In this document: positions 15,283 to 20,269 of the stretch, piece by piece
Layout of the letters: each line of letters opens with the position of its first letter
Numbering within the stretch: position 1 is the stretch's first letter
IMG/VR virus record: IMGVR_UViG_3300020463_000181
Span: 1 to 20,269 of that record
DNA from: a virus
DNA length: 20,269 bases
Reading direction: 5' to 3' (one strand)
The notes under the pieces: model-generated
The model's database searches: none
Seen by the model: the letters and a program-made list of their open reading frames with translations, nothing else
What the model was told of the DNA's origin: nothing
Translations under genes and position numbers: made by a program

Positions 15283-15679
15283 TTCCCATCTGTTTTTGTA
15301 ATATATCTATCGCGGACTGAACTTGTGATGGGTCGTGTTTTAATGCTTCTTTATATTCTCTTTCACCTATTTCATTAAACTTCATATAAAGTTCTAATGC
15401 TTTTGGATCTGGCGTCCATTCTTTTTGTTTAGGCTTTTTCTTTACCTTCGTATAAATGAATCCAGGAACTCTATTAAATTTAGATGCTACCATTCTCCAT
15501 GACTCTGCTTGACCGACTGGGTCAATTTTTAATGCATTAAATAAATTAGCTTGAACAGGAAATTTGATACTCATAAAACGATTTGTCATAAATGAATTTT
15601 TAGACTTATCGTAATTACTTACCTTATCCCATTGTTCATCCTTACCGAAAAGAACTCTTATATAGTCAAATAGTTTCAT
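15269..15679 (-). CDS. possible clamp-loader small subunit (gp62 / clamp loader A-like)
   Basis: The 136-residue protein begins MKLFDYIRVLFGKDEQWDKV and has KSKNSFMTNRFMSIKFP (about 26-42), a pattern like the FMINRxLSM motif of phage clamp-loader A subunits, followed by WRMVASKFNRVPGFIYTKVKKK (about 61-82; the lysines continue). In T4 gp62 (187 residues) joins gp44 to form the loader that opens the sliding clamp. A gp44-like ATPase lies 1.5 kb upstream, so a partner is expected nearby. The C-terminal half (87-136) is helical and charged. It carries an early-type promoter like those before the clamp loader and exonuclease genes. The match is to a short motif recalled from the family, so the function is tentative; the gene itself is secure. 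Confidence 0.5.
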   Translation of the reverse strand: MKLFDYIRVLFGKDEQWDKVSNYDKSKNSFMTNRFMSIKFPVQANLFNALKIDPVGQAESWRMVASKFNRVPGFIYTKVKKKPKQKEWTPDPKALELYMKFNEIGEREYKEALKHDPSQVQSAIDILQKQMGNDVN

Positions 15680-15686
15680 TGATATA

Positions 15687-15710
15687 TTTTATATTTATAT
15701 GAAGAAAAGG
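15687..15710 (-). promoter_or_regulatory. bipartite early/middle-type promoter for the 136-residue gene
   Basis: Minus-strand CCTTTTC (15704-15710) and ATATAAAA (15687-15694) are 9 nt apart. The ATATAAAA box is only 7 nt before the ATG at 15679, so the message would be nearly leaderless. An exact T4-type late box TATAAATA overlaps at 15692-15699, 12 nt before the ATG, so this leader could serve both classes. Confidence 0.42.
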
Positions 15711-15718
15711 AAAAATGT

Positions 15719-16942
15719 TTAAAATATCTTTCCCTTAGTTTTACGATCTTTGATAAAAGAAAAATCGGAATCATCTTTATCATCGTCTTTAAAAATCTTA
15801 GATGATATTGCAATTGAATCATCATCTAAATATGAAGTACCTTCTAATAATGATTTCATAGTAGAAATTGATTTTAGTTGAAGTCCTTTCTGATTCATTT
15901 TAGATTCTACAGAAACAAACATTTCGTCTAAAATACCTTCTGGGATTGATTCAGCAGCAAGAACCATTAGGTTAACATTAGATTTGATATTAGAAATAAT
16001 CTGTTCTCTGCTCATATGTTTGGCATTCATAACTCTAATAGTCATATTAGCCAAGTCAGTAACATACTCGTCATTGTAAAGATACATATGAGAAAGAACT
16101 CCATGTTTTTCTTTAAATTCAGAAATAATAGCAGTGGCTTTTTTCTCACTGATTCCATACCTTCTGTTTTTAAGTGTATAGTGGTATGCAGGTGGAACAT
16201 TATCTCCAGAGTCACCTGTAAGAACTTTACGGAATCTGAATTCCTCAGGGTCAACTTCAATAACAGAAGCCTTTTTCTTTGTAATTAAAGTCTTAAGTAA
16301 TTTTTTGGCCTGATTCTCTGGAGATACAGAAGTTTTAAGAACATCAAATATATCTGTAGATTCTTTATCTTCCTCTTCGGCATTCATCCATTCAGAGAAT
16401 CCTTGATATGTATATAATTTTTTATGTGCTGGTGAAAATAGAATAGTATGAGTATTATTGTTTTTACTCTTATCTACTAATTGTACCAAGTCTCTGTCTC
16501 CGGTAAACATAATTACAGATTTGTCATTAGCGAGACATTCAGTATTCCATGCATACATAAGATCATCACCTTCAGCACCATCAATTTTAGAAACAATAAC
16601 ACCTTGTTTAGATATCATAGAAATAAATTCTGATGTAACCTTTGAAAAGTTTTCCCAGTTAATGTTACTATCTTGTTTACGATTACCTTTATAGTCTGCT
16701 TCTGGATAGAAGTCTTTTCTCCAGGATCTAGAATCTACAGTCCATATAACTTTGTCAATCAGACCTTCAAATAATCGGATCTGGTATGCAAAGTCAGTTG
16801 CCAATTTTCTCATAAAGGCATTAGTATCTTCTTCAGTACCTAATAGACCTTTCTTTTTAGATCTGCTCGGTAACACATATAATGTTCTAAATAGAAAATA
16901 ATTTCCATCTATAACAAACGTATGTCTGCCTGTCTTTTTCAT
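15719..16942 (-). CDS. rnh: T4 RNase H-like 5'-3' exonuclease / flap endonuclease
   Basis: The protein belongs to the PIN-like 5' nuclease family that removes RNA primers and flaps from lagging-strand DNA. The acidic cluster is visible: VIDGNYF (D12), WTVDSRSWRKDFYPEADYKGNR (D70; basic clamp region), EGDDLMYAW (E124, D126, D127), FTGDRDLVQL (D149, D151) and LTGDSGDNVPP (D244, D247) leading into the helix-3-turn-helix GISEKKATAII (263-273). T4 RNase H has 305 residues. Here 407 are present, with an insert at about 180-235 (acidic then lysine-rich) and an extension from about 330 that ends in an acidic/lysine-rich tail (DDDKDDSDF, RKTKGKIF), a plausible site for single-strand binding protein or clamp contact. 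It follows the 51-residue ORF by 32 nt and probably shares the clamp-loader transcript. The start context is AATAATATG. Confidence 0.9.
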   Translation of the reverse strand: MKKTGRHTFVIDGNYFLFRTLYVLPSRSKKKGLLGTEEDTNAFMRKLATDFAYQIRLFEGLIDKVIWTVDSRSWRKDFYPEADYKGNRKQDSNINWENFSKVTSEFISMISKQGVIVSKIDGAEGDDLMYAWNTECLANDKSVIMFTGDRDLVQLVDKSKNNNTHTILFSPAHKKLYTYQGFSEWMNAEEEDKESTDIFDVLKTSVSPENQAKKLLKTLITKKKASVIEVDPEEFRFRKVLTGDSGDNVPPAYHYTLKNRRYGISEKKATAIISEFKEKHGVLSHMYLYNDEYVTDLANMTIRVMNAKHMSREQIISNIKSNVNLMVLAAESIPEGILDEMFVSVESKMNQKGLQLKSISTMKSLLEGTSYLDDDSIAISSKIFKDDDKDDSDFSFIKDRKTKGKIF

Positions 16943-16974
16943 ATTATTATTTGTTTAATTAAATATAACAAGTT

Positions 16975-17130
16975 TTAGTTAAAGTTGAAAGTTTCTCCTA
17001 AGACAGTTTCTTCGCATTCTTCTTTTGATAGCTTTTCTTGTCTTAGTATGAAATATCTTCTAACTGCTTGCCCTAATTGATAATCATTAGGAAATTTCTT
17101 TATTAGTTTATCTAAGAATTGTTTTCTCAT
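16975..17130 (-). CDS. small 51-residue protein translationally coupled to the clamp loader
   Basis: A short frame starts at ATG 17130 and ends TAA at 16975. Its start shares one base with the clamp-loader stop (TAATG), a classic coupling arrangement, and GGAG lies 4 nt before the ATG, one of the few Shine-Dalgarno-like matches in the window. The product is basic and helical at the N-terminus (MRKQFLDKLIKKFPNDY), then RRYFILRQEKLSKEECEE and a short tail ETFNFN. It fills the gap between clamp loader and nuclease genes exactly, and in T4 the small clamp-loader gene 62 occupies this place, but at 51 residues it shows no resemblance to gp62. Function unknown. Confidence 0.65.
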   Translation of the reverse strand: MRKQFLDKLIKKFPNDYQLGQAVRRYFILRQEKLSKEECEETVLGETFNFN

Positions 17131-18092
17131 TATGCTCCATTTAAAATTGATTGTAATTCATATACACATGCGAGCATTGAAATAACAGGATCTATCACCA
17201 ATTGTCTTTGTGATTGATATTTGGATATACATACAATAATTTGAGGTATAAATTGTACATATGATTGCCTTTCTTGTTTTATATAATCAATGAACTCTGC
17301 ACCTAAAGAAGAAAGTACATCATCTACTCTGCTTGAATAATTAGATACTAAATACTGATAATTCTTTACTGGGTCTGTTCCATCTATAACCAAATCATAA
17401 ATATCTTTATAGACCGAATTGAATTTCTTAATATCCTCAACCCCCACAGTTTCTAAACCTTGAGATTTAAATCCTTGTATAGCATTTAACATATTTCTTA
17501 AATCAGGAAATTTTCTTTTTACTAATTCAACAGCAGCATGTTTGTCAATACCTATACCTTCTTCTTTACAAATCTGAAGAATTCTCATTATGTAACCTTT
17601 CATAATTTCAGTTTCTTCATCTTTTGTAAAATCAAAATCTATCATTTCAAATCTTGACTGAATAGGATCAGGAACTTTATTGATATAATTACATGTAGCA
17701 ATAAATCTTGCATTAATACTAAATTGATCCATTGTAGCCCTTAATGCTTTAAAGAATTGATCTGATACTCCATCAATCTCATCAAGAATAATAACTTTCA
17801 TTTTTCCAGGTTCATCCATTATAGAACGATTAGCACAAAAGTCAGTAATTCTATTTCTTACAATATCCACTGATGTATCTGTTGATGCATTAATGTATAA
17901 GTAAGGATGATTAAAATGTTTTACTAAAGCTTTAGCAGCAGATGTTTTACCAGTTCCTGGGCTACCATATAATAGTAAATGTTGATAAACTCCTTTACCT
18001 AACTTATCTCCAACTCTTTTTGGAGTGATTAAGTCATCTAAAGATTTAGGCCTGTATTTTTCTGTTAAAAGAATGTTTTGAATGTTCTTCAT
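17130..18092 (-). CDS. 44: sliding-clamp loader ATPase subunit, T4 gp44-like
   Basis: The 320-residue AAA+ protein matches T4 gp44 (319 residues), the ATPase that loads the gp45 sliding clamp on primed DNA. It starts with the clamp-loader signature LTEKYRPKSLDDLI (9-22), then Walker A GSPGTGKT (43-50), Walker B VIILDEIDG (100-108; DE at 104-105), sensor 1 in ATCNY (N135) and the arginine-finger SRF (146-148) in place of the common SRC. The sensor 2 helix lies near KRKFPDLRNMLNAIQ (about 192-206), and the C-terminal collar spans about 230-320. All catalytic residues are present. The gene begins a replication operon with an early-type promoter in the divergent gap and ends overlapping the 51-residue ORF. 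The start context TAATAATATG matches the nuclease and exonuclease genes. Confidence 0.93.
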   Translation of the reverse strand: MKNIQNILLTEKYRPKSLDDLITPKRVGDKLGKGVYQHLLLYGSPGTGKTSAAKALVKHFNHPYLYINASTDTSVDIVRNRITDFCANRSIMDEPGKMKVIILDEIDGVSDQFFKALRATMDQFSINARFIATCNYINKVPDPIQSRFEMIDFDFTKDEETEIMKGYIMRILQICKEEGIGIDKHAAVELVKRKFPDLRNMLNAIQGFKSQGLETVGVEDIKKFNSVYKDIYDLVIDGTDPVKNYQYLVSNYSSRVDDVLSSLGAEFIDYIKQERQSYVQFIPQIIVCISKYQSQRQLVIDPVISMLACVYELQSILNGA

Positions 18093-18110
18093 ATTATTAG
18101 ATAGATTTAT

Positions 18111-18135
18111 TTTTATATGTAAAAAAATGAAAAGG
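18111..18135 (-). promoter_or_regulatory. bipartite early/middle-type promoter for the clamp-loader operon
   Basis: Minus-strand CCTTTTC (18129-18135) and ATATAAAA (18111-18118) are 10 nt apart, and the second box is 18 nt before the ATG at 18092. The upstream part TAAAACCTTTTCA (18128-18140) is identical to that before the exonuclease gene 17 kb away. It lies in the 79-nt gap shared with the divergent plus-strand gene. Confidence 0.58.
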
Positions 18136-18171
18136 TTTTAGGATGAATAAATAAAAAAAATATAGCAATAC

Positions 18172-18963
18172 ATGCGACGAATTCGTAGGATAAAACCAGG
18201 CAATGCTCCACAGCAAGCAAACTCACACAGCCAAACTAGAATACAAAGAGGTGTTAGAACAAATAAGATTGTTAAAACTAATGTACCTCCTGTTATTAAA
18301 AGCAATCCGGTTACAGTATCAAATACTCATTCCTCTTCTATTGCTAAGTGGAATTATGATACAGTTAAACCTATATGGTTAGATGAAACTGTTTATCTTA
18401 TAGGTGGTGGGCCTTCTCTTAAAGGTTTTCAATGGGATGCTCTAAACGGTAAAAAAACAATAGCAATAAATAGAGCTGTTCAATTTTACCCTAATGCTGA
18501 TGCTGTATATTGGACTGATTCTCGAGTATACATGTGGTATAAAAAGGATATTGATAAATTCAAAGGGCTTAAGTATACATTAAAAGCAGGTAATCATTAT
18601 ACTGGAAAGGTTCACGTTTTAAAGAAAGGTGTTAAGTTTGGTTTAGAATCTTCTCGTGATTCTTTAGCACATGGTCTTAACAGTGGATATGCTGCAATAA
18701 ATTTAGCAGTTCATTTAGGAGCCAAAAGAATTGTATTGTTAGGATATGACATGGGTAACGAAGGTGCACTTAGCCATTTCCATGATGGATATCCTGTAAA
18801 TGCTACAGCTGAAAACATTTACAGAAATCAATTTATTCCCGGGTTTACTGTTTTAAGAGAGCTTTTATATACAAAAGGTATTGAATGTTACAATGCTTCT
18901 ATAAATAGTAAATTGGAAGTATTCCCTAAGATTGATTTGATAAGAGCCTTAAGCCTTAGTTGA
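18172..18963 (+). CDS. MptE/DUF115-like or GT42-like Rossmann-fold protein with basic N-terminal tail
   Basis: The only plus-strand gene. Residues 73-263 contain VYLIGGGPSLKGF (74-86), KTIAINRAVQFYPNADAVYWTDS (ordered N100, D110, D116), HGLNSGYAAINLAVHLGA (167-184) and RIVLLGYDMG (186-195) followed by HFH (202-204). This order (nucleotide-binding GGGPSL, then AxN, then AD..y..D, then SGyaAinlA..lGa..I.L.GyD) is shared by DUF115/MptE-like proteins and resembles GT42 sialyltransferases (GNGPSLK). It suggests transfer of a group from a nucleotide-linked donor, target unknown. Residues 1-62 have about a dozen Arg/Lys and no Asp/Glu, with many Asn, Ser, Thr and Pro, so they are probably disordered and could bind nucleic acid. 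It overlaps the end of the convergent four-cysteine gene by 15 nt. Opposite orientation suggests separate acquisition and regulation. No clear promoter was identified for it. Confidence 0.72.
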   Translation: MRRIRRIKPGNAPQQANSHSQTRIQRGVRTNKIVKTNVPPVIKSNPVTVSNTHSSSIAKWNYDTVKPIWLDETVYLIGGGPSLKGFQWDALNGKKTIAINRAVQFYPNADAVYWTDSRVYMWYKKDIDKFKGLKYTLKAGNHYTGKVHVLKKGVKFGLESSRDSLAHGLNSGYAAINLAVHLGAKRIVLLGYDMGNEGALSHFHDGYPVNATAENIYRNQFIPGFTVLRELLYTKGIECYNASINSKLEVFPKIDLIRALSLS

Positions 18964-19440
18964 TCTACGAACATAGGTGATAAACTCCCTCTGCTCACCT
19001 TTTAATAATGATTTACAGTGTTGAGTAAATTCAACAGACGAATCTATTATTCTTTGATCTACTCTTTTATTCCGTGAGTTATGTGCTTGAGAACATTTGT
19101 TGCATACAAAGTTTTCAATCTTTTTTGAATTCATTCTTGATTTAATATCAACTCTACAAATTGCACAATTCCAATCTATGAGATTTGAATCAGCTTCAAC
19201 TTCTTTAAGTGTGGTGAGAGTTTCTCTAAAAGGATTCCAAACTATTTTATTAGGATTCTTTTCATGTTCATTCATATCCTCAACTTTAAAAATAATTTCA
19301 AAAGCCTGAGTATCAGAATCTAACCATTTAAGATAATCATTATCTAATAAAAGTTTTTGCTTCAAAGGAGGCAGATTCTCCAATAGAATACCATGCCTCC
19401 TTTTATACCAACCAAAATTTATTTTACGAACTTTGTACAT
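18949..19440 (-). CDS. unknown protein with a four-cysteine zinc-ribbon motif
   Basis: The 163-residue product contains CAIC (C92, C95) and CNKC (C113, C116) 17 residues apart, a likely structural zinc site of the ribbon type, followed by a basic stretch (NSRNKRVDQR). The N-terminal 90 residues carry the basic MYKVRKINFGWYKRRHG then acidic segments (DNDYLKWLDSDTQAFEIIF), and the end is Lys/Arg-rich (FITYVRRSTKA). Zinc ribbons of this sort occur in small phage transcription, recombination and nuclease-associated proteins, but nothing here fixes the role. It overlaps the preceding coiled-coil gene by 17 nt, so the two are probably co-translated, and runs convergently into the plus-strand gene. 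Confidence 0.7.
   Translation of the reverse strand: MYKVRKINFGWYKRRHGILLENLPPLKQKLLLDNDYLKWLDSDTQAFEIIFKVEDMNEHEKNPNKIVWNPFRETLTTLKEVEADSNLIDWNCAICRVDIKSRMNSKKIENFVCNKCSQAHNSRNKRVDQRIIDSSVEFTQHCKSLLKGEQREFITYVRRSTKA
18975..19003 (+). terminator. weak possible terminator after the plus-strand gene
   Basis: AGGTGA (18975-18980) and TCACCT (18995-19000) are perfect inverted arms with a 14-nt loop, followed by a short T run (19000-19003), 12 nt after the plus-strand stop. The loop is long and the T run short. It lies inside the convergent gene, so selection there is for protein too. Position is the main support. Confidence 0.3.
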
Positions 19441-20269
19441 TATGTTGTGCCATTAACCTTCTAAACTTATCTCCCATAGATTCACCAGCATGTGCTTCTT
19501 TAACTTCTTCGGCCTCACTAGGTGGCATACTTGCTTTAGGAACCAAGTTTTTAGGTTTAGCTTTATCTTTAATAGCTTTTTCTATTTCAGATGCTCTATC
19601 TTCAGAAACAGATTCTTCTTTAGGTTGAAGTTTATCTAAAGCATTTTTGGAATCTGATTCTTTTTTCTTAAGTTCTTTAATATCTTCTTGACTATCTTCA
19701 ATTCTTTTTTTGATCTTTTGAATTGCTTCATCTGAAGTTCTTCCTAATTCTTTATCTCTATTTGCTTGCTCTAATTCAGATTGTGCTTTAGTTAGTGAAG
19801 CTCTTTCTGTTTCAATAGATTTATTGTAAGCTGCAATATCTTTTTCTAATTGAGCAATCTTAGAAGCATTAGGATCTTCTTCTTGAGTTCCTTCCTCATC
19901 ATCATTTGCAACCTCAGTGTCTTGAACTGGAGCTTCTTCATCAGGCTTTTCATCTTTTTCAGTTGATGCATAATCCTTAAGAGCTTTAACTTCATCAGCT
20001 GCCTGTTTGTTTAATTTAGCAATTTGAACTTTAAGTTGTTTTGTTTCTTCAGCATCAGCTGCCTTAAGTGCTGTTTCAGCAGCAGCAACTTTAGCTTTAG
20101 TAGTTCCAATAGTTACAACCTTTTTTAGTGGAGTGGATGTAGCTAAGTCTTTCATCCTATCTTGGATAGCAGATCCTTTATCTGTAAGGGCTTGGTTCTT
20201 TGCTTTATTAGCAGCAGCAAGAGTTGCTTTAGTTTTAGCATCTAATTCACCTTTACTCTTTTGTTTTTT
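19424..20269 (-). CDS. lysine/glutamate-rich coiled-coil protein, 5' end beyond the window
   Basis: The frame stays open from the stop at 19424 to the right edge, 281 codons, so the Met at 20155 is internal and the true start is outside. The 38 upstream codons continue the same style (KKQKSKGELDAKTKATLAAA, then KAKNQALTDKGSAIQDR). It is Ala/Lys/Glu-rich, with a helical region up to about codon 105, an acidic linker (DEEAPVQDTEVANDDEEGTQEED), a second coiled coil (SKIAQLEKDIAAYNKSIETE onward to KNALDKLQ), and a C-terminal EEVKEAHAGESMGDKFRRLM segment. No enzyme motif or membrane segment is seen. Phage scaffold or core proteins share this charged helical composition, but composition alone cannot establish that. 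Confidence 0.75.
   Translation of the reverse strand, partial: KKQKSKGELDAKTKATLAAANKAKNQALTDKGSAIQDRMKDLATSTPLKKVVTIGTTKAKVAAAETALKAADAEETKQLKVQIAKLNKQAADEVKALKDYASTEKDEKPDEEAPVQDTEVANDDEEGTQEEDPNASKIAQLEKDIAAYNKSIETERASLTKAQSELEQANRDKELGRTSDEAIQKIKKRIEDSQEDIKELKKKESDSKNALDKLQPKEESVSEDRASEIEKAIKDKAKPKNLVPKASMPPSEAEEVKEAHAGESMGDKFRRLMAQHNVQSS

Noticed and set aside
16042-16260. 72-codon minus-strand frame within the 5' nuclease gene
   Set aside because: Overlaps completely the helix-3-turn-helix part of the nuclease, with no leader or independent start signal. Unlike the 4235-4594 frame, it lacks the positional and coding evidence for frameshifting.
1-20269. tRNA genes, CRISPR arrays, IS elements, defence system
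   Set aside because: No cloverleaf-like segments, regular spacer repeats, transposase motifs or defence-type effector genes were seen on either strand.

Overview
The window is a piece of an AT-rich, T4-like (contractile-tailed, myovirus) bacteriophage genome. The diagnostic set is a two-domain large terminase, a T4 gp18-like tail sheath, a gp19-like tail tube, a gp26-type tail/baseplate hub assembly protein, a tape measure, a gp44-like clamp loader and a T4 RNase H-like 5' nuclease. No rRNA, tRNA, IS element or CRISPR array was seen. Nearly all genes are on the minus strand, so they are transcribed right to left; only one gene (18172-18963) is on the plus strand. Most starts lack a Shine-Dalgarno sequence and sit in A/T-rich leaders (often TAATATG). 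This fits a Bacteroidota host, but that is an inference.

Layout in transcription order. The right edge (18949-20269) holds a coiled-coil protein cut by the window end and a four-cysteine protein. A lone plus-strand gene (18172-18963) encodes a MptE/DUF115- or GT42-like Rossmann protein with a very basic N-terminal tail. The replication block (14617-18092) contains the clamp loader ATPase, a translationally coupled 51-residue ORF, the 5' nuclease, a possible gp62-like clamp-loader partner and an unknown protein. The morphogenesis block (1013-14586) contains a gp14-like neck protein carrying a lectin-like C-terminus, the small terminase, a GroES-like co-chaperonin, the large terminase, an oversized sheath, the tube, a GIY-YIG homing endonuclease, the gp26-like assembly protein with an overlapping +1-frame extension, and the tape measure. 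A DnaQ-like exonuclease (149-940) and the first 17 codons of another gene (1-51) close the left side.

Two promoter classes can be read directly. Decamers of the form NNATATATAA (four copies are GAATATATAA) lie just upstream of neck, small terminase, sheath, tube, endonuclease and tape-measure genes and look like late promoters. A bipartite motif, CCTTTTC-N9-11-ATATAAAA, precedes the exonuclease, the clamp loader and the 136-residue replication-block gene and looks like an early or middle promoter. A strong hairpin terminator follows the tube gene.

The most interesting items are a likely programmed +1 (or -2) frameshift joining the gp26-like protein to a downstream frame, in the G/GT position between tube and tape measure; the shared early promoter; the co-chaperonin gene wedged between the two terminase genes; and the plus-strand Rossmann gene.
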